DNA of 64,000 nucleotides, taken from contig NZ_CP117466.1 in the NCBI RefSeq assembly GCF_028621715.1, positions 816,501 through 880,500 on the forward strand. Reading direction: 5' to 3'. Numbering within the stretch: the stretch's first letter is position 1; each line of letters begins with the position of its first letter. The DNA comes from Paracoccus marcusii. Lineage in GTDB: Bacteria > Pseudomonadota > Alphaproteobacteria > Rhodobacterales > Rhodobacteraceae. This document shows, one piece after another, positions 9,397-18,251 of this stretch. The notes beneath the pieces were generated by a model that was not told the DNA's origin, did not search any database, and saw only the letters and a list, made by a program, of their open reading frames with translations. The position numbers were made by a program, and so were the translations under genes.

Positions 9397-9647
9397 GGTG
9401 CCCCGTGAAAGCTGGGCACTGACGTAAGCTCTGTTTTTGCTGTCTGCTGATCTTCATCACGAGGGAGATCGACGATGTCGAGACGAAAGCGGCACTTGAG
9501 GCGCTGAAAGGCGAGAGGACCGTGTCGGAACTGGCGAGCCGGTTCGGCATGCATCCGACGATGATCGATCAATGGAAACGCGCGTTGCTCGATGGCGCGT
9601 CCGGTGTCTTTGAACGCGGTGGCCGCAAGGCGCCGGTGATCGATGAC
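9394..9647 (+). mobile_element. Truncated IS3-family element (left end plus part of orfA)
   Basis: The segment starts with a terminal-repeat-like TGAGGTGCCCCGTGAAAGC and then encodes, from about 9456, the N-terminal part of an IS3-family OrfA with its HTH (ETKAALEALKGERTVSELA, GMHPTMIDQWKRALLDG). Homology stops near 9645, exactly where the TnsA-like gene ends. No OrfB or right end follows. It marks the left edge of the island or a later deletion. Confidence 0.75.
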
Positions 9648-9650
9648 GGG

Positions 9651-10343
9651 TCATTGCAGGGCCTCCGGAATGATGCGGGTTGTGGGAAGAATGTCGCCTG
9701 GTTCCAGGGCGCGCAGAACACCGGCGTAGATTGCCTTGAAGACAGCGCGGAAGGCCCGACCCCCGAGTCCCGACGCTTCCACCAACTCCGCAATAGTCGT
9801 CGGGCCGCTGAGGCACCGCACCAGGGTTTCGATGGAGCCGTCAGCCTCGGGGTCAGGAGTTCGCTTGAAGTCGTGCAGCTTCTGCGCATTTCGGGCGGCC
9901 GATGGGCAGTAGGACCTTTCAGTGATCAGCACGATCTCATTGGCGAAGCTGAGCGGAGCTGCTGCTCGGATGCGCTGCAGGGCTTCGCGAAAGCCTTGGC
10001 GCTCGGCAATCGCATCGGGCTTCACCGCGATGGCAATGCGCTTTCCACTGGTCAGGGTGATGAGGAAGTCGAAGGTGTGACTGCGCTTTCGGCCGTTGGC
10101 ATCGTGATAGAACACGGGTGGCGGCTGGTCCCAGATATCAACAACATCCGGGCGCGCCAGAAGCAGGTAGAGTACATCCTGCTCTCGCTTGCTTTCGTAA
10201 TACCGCAGGCGCGGCGGAGCTCCGGACGGTGACCCTCCACCAATAACATGTCCGCGGCTGCTGGACTTGGATCGGGCGGGCGGTTTGCGTGCCGCCTTGC
10301 TTGACAACGGTCGGATGAAGGAAGGCTCAAATGGGTAGCTCAT
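9651..10343 (-). CDS. TnsA-like endonuclease, orphan copy
   Basis: A 230-residue protein matching the second TnsA-like gene of this window by eye: both have a SxxEx(12)VxxIWDQP block, a FDFL.T.TxGxRxAxAxKP block (candidate catalytic Asp and Lys) and a VLIT.. strand. TnsA is the nuclease that cuts the 5' strands of Tn7-like transposons. This copy carries an extra C-terminal ~65-residue helical domain (LVRCLSGPTTIAELVEASGL), like the winged helix of classical TnsA. No tnsB follows; instead the gene abuts IS3 debris, so it is an orphan, perhaps cut from its operon. ATG 10343 is chosen; an in-frame start at 10379 is possible. Confidence 0.65.
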   Translation of the reverse strand: MSYPFEPSFIRPLSSKAARKPPARSKSSSRGHVIGGGSPSGAPPRLRYYESKREQDVLYLLLARPDVVDIWDQPPPVFYHDANGRKRSHTFDFLITLTSGKRIAIAVKPDAIAERQGFREALQRIRAAAPLSFANEIVLITERSYCPSAARNAQKLHDFKRTPDPEADGSIETLVRCLSGPTTIAELVEASGLGGRAFRAVFKAIYAGVLRALEPGDILPTTRIIPEALQ

Positions 10344-10554
10344 GGCTGGTTGGCCCGGCGAATGGTCAGGCGTGACCATTCGCCCGAGGGCGCTCCTCCT
10401 GTCTCAGGGCAAAAAGGGTTGCAGCACTGCCGGTGGCAGCGCTCGTGCTTGACTTTTTGAAGCTGGCGCGGGAGGATTACCTATCGACGACCAATCGATT
10501 AGCGATCTCGGGAGCGACAGCTTTCGAGGTCGCTTATTCTATCCAGTGCTCATG

Positions 10555-10797
10555 TCAGCGCTCCCTTTTTGTGTTGTACCGGTCAGGCCAGAGCGTCTCC
10601 GGCGTCTTGCCAAGCTTCTCGGCGATCAGACCTTCGACAACCTTGCTGGATCTGTATCCCTGCGACACCATCGAGGCCATGCTAAGGCTACAGCCCGCTT
10701 CTTCGGCAATGCTGCGCAGCGTGACCCTCTGTGCCCTGAGCGCACGTTTGATTTCATCGTGCAGCTCTAGGTTCACCTCTGGCGTCAATCGCAACAT
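10555..10797 (-). CDS. Ner-like HTH regulator (left copy)
   Basis: An 80-residue DNA-binding protein related to Mu Ner/Nlp: a VNLELHDEIKRALR opening, an HTH with LRSIAEEAGCSLSMASMVSQGYR, and an AEKLGKTPETLWPDRY ending. The same plan is seen in the protein at 37757-37999, and both sit upstream of a tnsA-like gene on the same strand. Ner proteins repress transposition promoters. It is divergent from an XRE regulator across a gap rich in TACGTC half-sites. Confidence 0.75.
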   Translation of the reverse strand: MLRLTPEVNLELHDEIKRALRAQRVTLRSIAEEAGCSLSMASMVSQGYRSSKVVEGLIAEKLGKTPETLWPDRYNTKRER

Positions 10798-10982
10798 GTT
10801 GGCACGAGCCCGACGAGTTGAGTGGATAGTTCACAAGAAAGCTAGCACTAGGAATACGTCTTTATCGACGTAATTATCTTGTAAGCTGGCATAATACGTC
10901 CGAAAGTACGTATGAACCGAGGATCTACGTCTTCACCACATGGCGCCGGATGCTCGTCGTTTCGTCTGCCTTGGAGACAGTT
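10798..10982. promoter_or_regulatory. Divergent operator region with TACGTC palindromes
   Basis: This AT-rich gap lies between the Ner-like and XRE genes. It contains a palindrome TACGTC-N6-GACGTA (10855-10872), a second ATACGT-N8-ACGTAT (10894-10913), and a single TACGTC at 10926-10931. Repeated palindromic half-sites between two divergent HTH genes suggest operators for one or both. The assignment is inferred. Confidence 0.55.
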
Positions 10983-11423
10983 GTGCCCAAACAGCCCTCA
11001 TCTATGTTGCCTGATCTCGATAGCGATGCGGCCATCGGCAAACGTCTGGCCCTGATCCGCGTGGGCCTTGGGATGACACAGGCAGGCTTCGCCGCCAGCC
11101 TTAACGTGTCGCCGCGCTCGTACCAGCATTACGAAAAAGGAACGCGGAGCATCTCTGCGGAGCTCTTGCGCCAGCTCCGGACAAGCCACGGACTTGCTCC
11201 GAACTGGGTCCTGCTGGGCCAAGGCCTGCCGCGCGAAGGTCAGGATGCAGAGGCCTTGGCTGCATTTGTCGAGGAGCTTGGGGCCCATCTGGCCGCGATA
11301 CAGGTGACGCTGCCGCCGAAGAACCAAGGTAAGATCATATCCGGGTGGTGGAAGGCCCTACGGGATGGAACTCGTGTCGGGATGCCGGATGTCAGGCATT
11401 GGGTCGACCTTTTAAAAGAATGA
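10983..11423 (+). CDS. XRE-family HTH regulator
   Basis: A 146-residue protein with an N-terminal Cro/C1-type HTH (AIGKRLALIRVGLGMTQAGF, then SYQHYEKGTRSISAELL). The C-terminal ~70 residues have no recognised domain. The GTG at 10983 has GGAG 8 nt upstream; an in-frame ATG at 10950 is an alternative. It starts a plus-strand cluster with a small membrane protein, the 64-residue protein and a recombinase, and probably regulates this cluster or the divergent Ner-like gene. Confidence 0.75.
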   Translation: MPKQPSSMLPDLDSDAAIGKRLALIRVGLGMTQAGFAASLNVSPRSYQHYEKGTRSISAELLRQLRTSHGLAPNWVLLGQGLPREGQDAEALAAFVEELGAHLAAIQVTLPPKNQGKIISGWWKALRDGTRVGMPDVRHWVDLLKE

Positions 11424-11431
11424 GGTGACGT

Positions 11432-11803
11432 GTGCTGCCATATTCAATCGACCGGGGACTTGCGCAGGTTGAACTAGAACAGGCTTGGACGCGGGCCATG
11501 ACAGACAGCAAGCGGGCCGGATCCATCTATACCACTAGCGCTATCGTGTTCGCTTTCGGCCAGATCAAGTTTTCTGCATTTGTCCCTGTCGCGGAGGCTT
11601 CCCTCTGGGAAGTAGTACTCTGGCAATCGTCCGCTGCGCTTCTCTTGCCAACGTTGCTTTGGTTTGGACATGCAGTTTGGAAGGAGTGGCACGCCTACAA
11701 GCGACTGGCAGCGCTGACGGGCCGTCCAGGTGCAGCTGTCAGCTCTACAATTCACGCGCGCCTGAACCTGTTCAACGAGTTCCGGCGGGTCGGACGCGGC
11801 TGA
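11432..11803 (+). CDS. Small putative membrane protein
   Basis: A 123-residue hypothetical with two hydrophobic segments (about 32-52 and 58-78: SAIVFAFGQIKFSAFVPV and VVLWQSSAALLLPTLLWFG) followed by a basic tail. The GTG start is preceded by GAGGTG and lies 8 bp after the XRE stop, so the two are probably cotranscribed. I do not recognise the family. Confidence 0.5.
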   Translation: MLPYSIDRGLAQVELEQAWTRAMTDSKRAGSIYTTSAIVFAFGQIKFSAFVPVAEASLWEVVLWQSSAALLLPTLLWFGHAVWKEWHAYKRLAALTGRPGAAVSSTIHARLNLFNEFRRVGRG

Positions 11804-11888
11804 CACTGGGAGGACTGATTCAATTGTCCGTTCAGTTACGAGGCATATTCTCCATAATTGGATGACATGAAGGAGCACTAGGGACACG

Positions 11889-12083
11889 ATGACACCTTGC
11901 CATCATCCTGACAATCGAGACCTTGATGACTGGGCCCTGTATGGGCCCAAAAATCCTGAGATCAGCCAGCTTGTGGATCAATTAGCCTTTGCTCATGGCC
12001 TGCGGGTGAAAGAGATCGAGGATTTCATTCTGCAGGCGCTGAAAAACCGCCTCGGTGAAGAAGAAGCGCGCCAGAAGGCCTAA
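11889..12083 (+). CDS. 64-residue protein, free form of the DUF429-tail domain
   Basis: A small acidic/basic helical protein with a clear ribosome site (AAGGAG upstream). Its sequence closely matches the last ~65 residues of the DUF429 protein encoded at 40744-41781: HHPD..xLDDWAxYGPK, EISxLVxxLAxxHGLRV and EIEDxILQxLKxRL are shared, roughly two thirds identical by eye. In both places a small tyrosine recombinase gene follows in the same orientation after an inverted-repeat site. I do not know this domain; an accessory role in recombination or regulation is inferred from the conserved order. Confidence 0.7.
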   Translation: MTPCHHPDNRDLDDWALYGPKNPEISQLVDQLAFAHGLRVKEIEDFILQALKNRLGEEEARQKA

Positions 12084-12089
12084 ATACTT

Positions 12090-12121
12090 ACTCTTTACAG
12101 AATACGCTTTTCGTAAAGAGT
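12090..12121. repeat. Inverted repeat between the 64-residue gene and the recombinase (candidate core site)
   Basis: Perfect 9-bp arms ACTCTTTAC (12090-12098) and GTAAAGAGT (12113-12121) are separated by 14 nt. The matching gap before the second recombinase has the same arms and the same spacer length (40703-40740). It may be a crossover or binding site for the recombinase or an operator. Confidence 0.7.
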
Positions 12122-12181
12122 TGGCGCAGACGGAATGAACCAGACCGCATGTTTCTTGAGCTAAGCGGATCCGCCAAACCA

Positions 12182-12769
12182 ATGTCCACACGGCGAAATG
12201 TCAAAAGTGATGCAGATGTGGCCGCCGATGCCCATGAGCGCGGTCGGGATTATCTAGGCCTTGCTCAGATCGATAAGCTCCTCGCGTGCGCCAAGGCTAG
12301 TCGGCACGGCGCACGGGATCATCTGCTAGTCTTGATGATGTTCCGGCACGGGTTGCGAGTTTCTGAAGCAATTGCCCTGCGCCGGGATCATGTCGATTTG
12401 GCGCAGTCCCGCCTTTGGGTGCCGCGGCTAAAACGGGGGCTGAGCGTCGAGCATCCCGTCGAGGGAGACGAACTACGGGCGATCCGACGCTGGCTCGGCC
12501 AACGAGACGACCTTCTGCCTTGGCTGTTCGTCTCGGAACGGCGGCAGCCGCTTACCCGGCAGGCCGTCAACTATATCCTCGCGGCGGCTGGAGAACGGGC
12601 CGGTCTCGGTCATATATATCCCCACATACTGCGCCATTCCTGCGGTTTCACGCTCGCCAATCGAGGATACGACCTACGACTGATTCAGGACTATCTCGGC
12701 CACCGTGATCCAAGGCACACAGCACGGTACACGCGAACAGCCGCAAGCCGGTTCGATGGGCTATGGTGA
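12182..12769 (+). CDS. Small tyrosine recombinase (left copy)
   Basis: A 195-residue integrase of the catalytic-domain-only type (like FimB/FimE or small resolvases). All catalytic residues are visible: Arg in RHGLRVSEAIAL, Lys in WVPRLKRG, His-x-x-Arg in HILRHSCG, the second His in YLGHRDP and the Tyr in ARYTRT. It is clearly paralogous to the protein at 40068-40700. I chose ATG 12182 since the alignment starts there; ATG 12149 is possible. It lacks the arm-binding domain of phage integrases, so it more likely resolves, inverts or flips nearby sites than integrates the island. Confidence 0.9.
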   Translation: MSTRRNVKSDADVAADAHERGRDYLGLAQIDKLLACAKASRHGARDHLLVLMMFRHGLRVSEAIALRRDHVDLAQSRLWVPRLKRGLSVEHPVEGDELRAIRRWLGQRDDLLPWLFVSERRQPLTRQAVNYILAAAGERAGLGHIYPHILRHSCGFTLANRGYDLRLIQDYLGHRDPRHTARYTRTAASRFDGLW

Positions 12770-12964
12770 GGGACAAACGACAGGGCCAAGGGAAGAATGG
12801 GCGGAATGCAGACTTACGGCGGTGCAGCATCGCGATTGCAGCGAACCCTGGACAAGCGGCCACTCGCGCGACGGAGCAACCACCCCGCCGCGATACCCGT
12901 TATTGGGGAGAAAGCAGCATGATGGCAGCGCCGTGTCGTGGGGGCGACAACGTGCTATCTATTG

Positions 12965-14818
12965 TCATAAGATCATCACACCCTCAATCCGTGGAACCGC
13001 ATTGCCCAGAAGATCCTCAAGCCATGTGATGCGACCACCACGCCTCAAACATGATGTGAAAAAGGCACGCTGTCGCGCTCGCGTGAACGCCACGAAGAAC
13101 GAGTTTTTCTCCTCATCTTTGTCGGGCGTAAGGCTCCACCAAGTTCGGCTATCAAAGCCAAAGAAGATCATGGTATGAAACTCCATGCCCTTACTCTTGT
13201 GTACGGTAAGCAACGGTATCTGATTTCGCCCCTCAAAGCGATCTAGGACTGCGCGCCAGTCGTCTGACTCATTCATCGCCTCTGCGAGAAGCAAATCAAA
13301 GCCCTGTTTTACCCTTAGATAGTCTGCGTCTCGCTGGTACGCAGGTGTAGAACGGCGAATCAACGCCTCATCGATCTCTTCAATAAGAAGATCACTGATT
13401 TGGTTTGGATTGGTGGCAGCTACGGCGTGCTCAGCTAAAAACGCCCGCAACCCCCGGACGATGCTTTGCATGCGATCATTCAAACGCTGAAGTTGATCAT
13501 CGTCATCCGGAGAGACAGCGTATAGTCTGCTAAAATTCTCAAGAGCCGTCGACCAGGCCTCAGGATGACGCTTGCTCGTCGCAAGGTGCAAAATAGGCAT
13601 AAGTATCTGGGTGAGTTCTTCAGATAGCACATCCTCAATCGAGATTTCACCAACATTCCTTGCCAGATTCCTTAGGATCAATCCCCGATCTGCAAGTGCG
13701 GGTCCCAGCTCATTTTCGACCCTATCAGCTCTTGCACGGACAAGGATGGCGATATCATGAGCGGGCGTACCGCTTGCTACCTGCCCCTCTATCCATTCAG
13801 AAATAACCGCAATCTCGGTTTCTTCATCGGCAAATTCCCAAATAGCCGAAACGTCACCTTCTACATTGCGCTGCCCGCGAGCCACGACAGGCTCAACATC
13901 CGGATTGATGTTGCTTGCAATGATGTGCTGTACCGCGACCAGTTCCGCGTGAGATCGCCAATTCAACAACAGCGAGATAGGGCGCGCACTATACTGATCT
14001 CGAAATGCCTGAAAAGCATTCGGCATCGCCCCTGCCCAGCCCATGATTTTCTGTTTGTCATCCCCGACCGCTGTGAGGACAGTACCCGCGCCATTAAATG
14101 CCCGCTGCAGAACCTCAAACTGTGATGCCTGCGTATCCTGAAACTCATCAAGAAAAACTACAGGATAGCTTAGGCGTATGGCCCGGCACACACGATGGTT
14201 CGTACGAATCAAGTACTCCGCAAGCCGGTTGATCATAGGAAAAGTCAAAACCGGCTCTTCATAGTATTCATATTGATCTCGCCAATACGCATCGCGCAGG
14301 GCTTCCGTTTCACCATTGACCTCCTGGTCACCGTCAAGCAGGCGACGCCGGATCAGTGCGTTTTGGAATTGGGTCGCGTTGACACCGTGCCGATTATGGC
14401 GCCGCAGGAAATCATTAACAGCGTCCGACGTTGGAAAGCCGATACGGTAATTGGCCGGGGGTCGGTAGGCATCAGGAAGCGCCTTGTGAAACTGATCTAT
14501 AAGTCCCTTTGAAAATGCATCAAAGGTCACTGAAGTGAAGCGGCGCGCCTGCTCAGGAGCGCAGCGCCGCTTGACGCGCTCAGCTAATGTAGCCGCAGCG
14601 TCCCTTTTGAAGCTTATCGCCAGAATACGTTTGGGTGCGGGGCAAAGCCCTGTCTGGAGAAGATACGCCGCCTTTTGGGCAAGGAACTCCGTCTTTCCCG
14701 CACCAGCGCCCGCCGTCACACAGACGCTTCGTTCCGTTTCCCGAAGCGCTTGCAAGGCGCGGTCTTCCAATTCGGCTACGCCTCGCGGTTGCCAGTCACC
14801 GGGTTTGACCAGCGTCAT
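12965..14818 (-). CDS. GajB-like UvrD/Rep-family helicase
   Basis: A 617-residue superfamily 1 helicase: Walker A TAGAGAGKT (36-43 region), motif II DEFQDT (224-229), motif III VGDDKQKIMGWAGA, and C-terminal motifs LLTVHKSKGMEF and VAFTRARQRAFF. It overlaps the upstream OLD nuclease gene by 4 bp (ATGA), so the two form one operon. An OLD nuclease next to a UvrD helicase is the layout of Gabija anti-phage defence, where GajB supports the nuclease GajA. It is longer than the well-studied GajB (about 500 residues). Confidence 0.82.
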   Translation of the reverse strand: MTLVKPGDWQPRGVAELEDRALQALRETERSVCVTAGAGAGKTEFLAQKAAYLLQTGLCPAPKRILAISFKRDAAATLAERVKRRCAPEQARRFTSVTFDAFSKGLIDQFHKALPDAYRPPANYRIGFPTSDAVNDFLRRHNRHGVNATQFQNALIRRRLLDGDQEVNGETEALRDAYWRDQYEYYEEPVLTFPMINRLAEYLIRTNHRVCRAIRLSYPVVFLDEFQDTQASQFEVLQRAFNGAGTVLTAVGDDKQKIMGWAGAMPNAFQAFRDQYSARPISLLLNWRSHAELVAVQHIIASNINPDVEPVVARGQRNVEGDVSAIWEFADEETEIAVISEWIEGQVASGTPAHDIAILVRARADRVENELGPALADRGLILRNLARNVGEISIEDVLSEELTQILMPILHLATSKRHPEAWSTALENFSRLYAVSPDDDDQLQRLNDRMQSIVRGLRAFLAEHAVAATNPNQISDLLIEEIDEALIRRSTPAYQRDADYLRVKQGFDLLLAEAMNESDDWRAVLDRFEGRNQIPLLTVHKSKGMEFHTMIFFGFDSRTWWSLTPDKDEEKNSFFVAFTRARQRAFFTSCLRRGGRITWLEDLLGNAVPRIEGVMIL

Positions 14819-16788
14819 ACACTGAGCTTTCTCTTCACGAGAGTAAGGAGACGCTTGAGCTCAACCGGTGCATCATCAGCCAGATCTTCGTCAGCGATAC
14901 GCGTCAATGCTTCAATATGGGTCCCCGGCTTGCTGTCACTGAGAAACAAGTATGGGTACCAAACAAACGCGTCACGCCATTCGGCGTCATCATATAAATC
15001 GGTGTTTCCACCGGTCTTCAGAGTGACCTTCTTCTTATCTTCAATTGCTTGCGCCGATCTGCGCGGACCCCGACCGCCAGCCCGCGCATGCTGGTACGCG
15101 TCGGGGAACGAACGGAGCATAGCAAAGTCAACGTCGATTGGTGACGAGAAATAGATCGCCTCTCTACGTAGCATCTTCAGCCACGGGTGGTCCTGCCCCT
15201 CCTCCAGCAATTCAGAGTCATCGAGATCTTCAATGTCAGCGAGATTCACGTCGCCGTTGACCACAAACCTGTTCGCTGCGAGATCACGCCCAATCAAGTT
15301 TAATTCGCCTATCGTCGTCGCGATTACTTTTGACCCGCCATGTTTGCGACCTAGATCGAGGTCGAGCAAAGTTGCATATGGAATTTGAAGTCCACTCAAT
15401 AGACGCCAGAAATGACGAACATATCGGCCGCCAAGCGGGACGATGGGGACAAAAGATCTATCCAACGGAAAGCCCATCGCCTCCGCAAGACGCGGCAGAA
15501 TAATCGCTTTGGATTCACCCTCTGCAAGGATGACAAACCTGCCGAAGTAAAGCTCAGGGTATGCTCTGACCGCCAGACGGATATATTTCTGCGCATCTTC
15601 GTCATCATCAGGCAATGACAGAGAACGAATGGAGGAAGATCTGCTTTCCTGGTCCAACCTGGAGTACCGAACCTCTTCGGGCTCCACGCGGCTCAAGATG
15701 CTGGCACTGTGGCTGGAGATCAGGATCTGTGCTGTGTCGAGTTCTCCAACCTCTCGTGCTTGCGTCATGATTCGTGACAAGAAAAACGGCGAAAGGCTGT
15801 TTTCCGGCTCTTCGATGGCAAGGATTGTTAGGTACGTCCGGCGAAGTTTTTCCTGGTCGAACATGCTCTCATCGGCGTCCAGAGCAAGCGCATCCTTCTC
15901 GATTTCAAGGACCGCAGCCGTCAAGGCAATATGAAAGAGGGACCGCTGACCATCGCTAAGGTCATCCAGCTTCCGTGCCTGACCCGCTTCATCAGGAAAG
16001 AAGACAAACTCTGCCCTGCGCACAAGCTCTTCCAGCGTAGTGTCGATCAAACGCAGCTTGGGCTTGCGGTCAGTGTCAGCCTGATGAAGCTGCGTCCATC
16101 GCTTTTCCAACCTGTCCAGGATGAATGCCGAAGGCTCTTCCTCGTCAAAGTCTTCCTGAAGTTCGCCAGCTGCCTCAGCTGCCGATCCGGCAAACTCTGT
16201 TGACCATTTCGCCGCACGCCACAGGCGGCCTTTAAGAAGAGCCGTGACCTGGTCGGCGGCATTCCTACTTGCCGGAACATAGACGAGCTGGATGAAATTT
16301 CGTTCAACGCTTTGTACGGGGCGACAGTCATCCCATTCAAATTCGTCATCTAGAGCCTGGACCCATCGCACAGATTCTTCAATAACGCCGTCAGGGGTGC
16401 CGTTATCAATCCATTTAGCCTGAAGCCGGATGCGGACCTTTAATGGTCCGTTTTCACCATCGGTTGCCATGTGGCTGAGTGCTTCAGGCACTGCGTCAGT
16501 ACCTTCATCATTGTCATCATCGAGTTCAGGAAAGCCGAAAACACAGTCAATCGCGAGCTCTGTCTCAGATGCGAGCGCGTCTTGGTCCCCTGCAATATGG
16601 AAGTCCGACTTGCGAAGGGCTCGCTGCGCGGCGGACGTCCCGAAAAGGCGGGCAAGCGCAATGAAGATAGCCGTTTTGCCAGAACCGTTGTTCCCCACAA
16701 ATGCAGTTAGGTTCTCCTCAAGGTTGATTGCGACAGGTTCAGTGGCAAAGCACCTAAAGTTGGACAGAGTAATTGTCTCGATCTTCAT
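14815..16788 (-). CDS. GajA-like OLD-family ATPase/TOPRIM nuclease
   Basis: A 657-residue protein with an N-terminal ABC-type ATPase (MKIETITLSNFRCF opening, Walker A GNNGSGKT at 32-39, a signature-like LSDGQRSLFHIAL, Walker B ILAIEEPENSL) and a C-terminal TOPRIM nuclease domain (FVILAEGESKAIILPRL at about 420, then LLDLDLG). This is the class 2 OLD architecture found beside UvrD helicases. GajA nicks phage DNA and is inhibited by nucleotides in the known system. ATG 16788 matches family starts; a TTG 18 bases upstream is also open. It is the first gene of the operon. Confidence 0.82.
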   Translation of the reverse strand: MKIETITLSNFRCFATEPVAINLEENLTAFVGNNGSGKTAIFIALARLFGTSAAQRALRKSDFHIAGDQDALASETELAIDCVFGFPELDDDNDEGTDAVPEALSHMATDGENGPLKVRIRLQAKWIDNGTPDGVIEESVRWVQALDDEFEWDDCRPVQSVERNFIQLVYVPASRNAADQVTALLKGRLWRAAKWSTEFAGSAAEAAGELQEDFDEEEPSAFILDRLEKRWTQLHQADTDRKPKLRLIDTTLEELVRRAEFVFFPDEAGQARKLDDLSDGQRSLFHIALTAAVLEIEKDALALDADESMFDQEKLRRTYLTILAIEEPENSLSPFFLSRIMTQAREVGELDTAQILISSHSASILSRVEPEEVRYSRLDQESRSSSIRSLSLPDDDEDAQKYIRLAVRAYPELYFGRFVILAEGESKAIILPRLAEAMGFPLDRSFVPIVPLGGRYVRHFWRLLSGLQIPYATLLDLDLGRKHGGSKVIATTIGELNLIGRDLAANRFVVNGDVNLADIEDLDDSELLEEGQDHPWLKMLRREAIYFSSPIDVDFAMLRSFPDAYQHARAGGRGPRRSAQAIEDKKKVTLKTGGNTDLYDDAEWRDAFVWYPYLFLSDSKPGTHIEALTRIADEDLADDAPVELKRLLTLVKRKLSV

Positions 16789-17165
16789 AAGGTAAACGCC
16801 CGCCAACTAAGGTTATGTAAAATTGGTCATTTATAGGTTATCTTTCGTGCGCCTAGCATCTCCTCTTTTCACGTCGCTGCGGTGGTCCTGAAGTCGACGC
16901 TTCAACTGTCGTTTTTCTGCAACACGCGTCTAAAGCCCCCCTCTGGAACTGACGCCGCGCAGCACTCTCTCCCGGCGAATGGCAGGTAACGGCCGAGTGC
17001 GCAGCTCAGAGGCTGCCGCGCCCCCCGCGCCCTCGCCAAGGGCGACAGATTGACGTGAAGAGCCCAAACCGGACGTTCGATCTGGGCAGCTGGAGTGGGC
17101 CAAGGAACCACGGTTTGCAGTTCACCGTTTAGCCCGAAGCCACGTTTGCGCAGCCGAGGGACGTC
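16789..17165. other. Gap without a supported gene (about 380 bp)
   Basis: The part next to the OLD gene is AT-rich (16800-16860) and probably holds its promoter. The rest is GC-rich and open in several frames, but none has a recognisable protein or ribosome site. I see no repeat or RNA here. Confidence 0.4.
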
Positions 17166-18251
17166 ATGAAGCCACCGATCCATTACTCGCCCGACCTTGA
17201 GACGATCCCCGATGATGAAGCCGATACGATCCAAAGCCTGAAGGCCACTCTCCTGGACATCATGGAGACCACCTCTGAGCATTATGGACACGCGGTGCGC
17301 TCGGTTCACGCCAAAAGCCACGGGATCCTCAAGGCGGAGCTGACGGTCCTGCCTGATCTCCCGCCGGAATTTGCGCAGGGGATGTTCGCGGTGCCGGGGG
17401 TCTATCAGGCAGTGCTGCGTATCTCGACCAATCCGGGAGATATCTTGTCGGACAGCATCTCCGTTCCACGGGGGCTTGCACTGAAGGTGATGGGAGTTGA
17501 AGGGGCGAGGCTAAGTGGCGCTGAAGGGAACTCACAGGACTTCGTGATGGTGAATGGTCCCGTCTTCACCGCGCCGAATGCGAAAGCCTTTCTGAAAAGT
17601 CTGAAGCTTTTGGCCAAGACGACCGACCGCGCAGAATGGGCAAAGAAGGCGCTGTCTGCGGTGTTGCGCGGCACTGAGAGGGTGCTAGAGGCCGTTGGGG
17701 GAGGGAGTGCCACTCTCCAGACGATGGGGGGAGCACCGAATGTCCATCCGTTGGGTGAGACCTACTACTCTCAGACAGCGTTCCGCCATGGCCATCATGT
17801 CGCAAAATTTTCTCTGGTTCCGGTATCCGAAACGCTAACCTGTCACACCGAGGAAATCATCGACACGAAGGGCCGCCCTGACGCACTGCGAGAGGCTGTC
17901 GCAGTCGCTGCGGAGGCTGGCGTCTGTGAATGGGAGCTGCGCGTGCAGCTATGCCGCGACGCTGAGGCAATGCCAGTTGAGAATCCCTCGGTCCTGTGGG
18001 ACGAGGAGGACAGCCCCTTCGTCACTGTGGCGCGTCTGCGCGCCAATCCGCAGCCAGGGTGGAGCGAGGCCCGCGCTCAGATCGTGGACGAGAAGCTGCG
18101 TTTTTCCGTGTGGACTGGTCTGGAGGCGCACCGTCCCTTGGGGTCAGTCAATCGGGTTCGCCGCGAAACTTACAAGATGTCGAGCGACTTCCGCAGTCAG
18201 TTCAATGGCTGCCCGATCCACGAACCTCAAGCGTTGGATCTGCCGGGCTGA
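17166..18251 (+). CDS. Catalase-family heme protein
   Basis: A 361-residue member of the catalase-related family, which is shorter than true catalases. It keeps the core strands (VLRISTNPGD, RGLALKVMGVEG, QDFVMVNGPVF with the distal Asn) and the proximal region NRVRRETYKMSSDFR, including the proximal Tyr. Related proteins act as peroxidases or hydroperoxide-converting heme enzymes. No neighbour explains its role; it lies between the Gabija-like operon and a Zn-ribbon gene and may be stress cargo of the island. Confidence 0.8.
   Translation: MKPPIHYSPDLETIPDDEADTIQSLKATLLDIMETTSEHYGHAVRSVHAKSHGILKAELTVLPDLPPEFAQGMFAVPGVYQAVLRISTNPGDILSDSISVPRGLALKVMGVEGARLSGAEGNSQDFVMVNGPVFTAPNAKAFLKSLKLLAKTTDRAEWAKKALSAVLRGTERVLEAVGGGSATLQTMGGAPNVHPLGETYYSQTAFRHGHHVAKFSLVPVSETLTCHTEEIIDTKGRPDALREAVAVAAEAGVCEWELRVQLCRDAEAMPVENPSVLWDEEDSPFVTVARLRANPQPGWSEARAQIVDEKLRFSVWTGLEAHRPLGSVNRVRRETYKMSSDFRSQFNGCPIHEPQALDLPG

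Noticed and set aside
12763..13029. 88-residue plus-strand frame after the left recombinase
   Set aside because: It runs antisense into the helicase gene and lacks a ribosome site or recognisable sequence.
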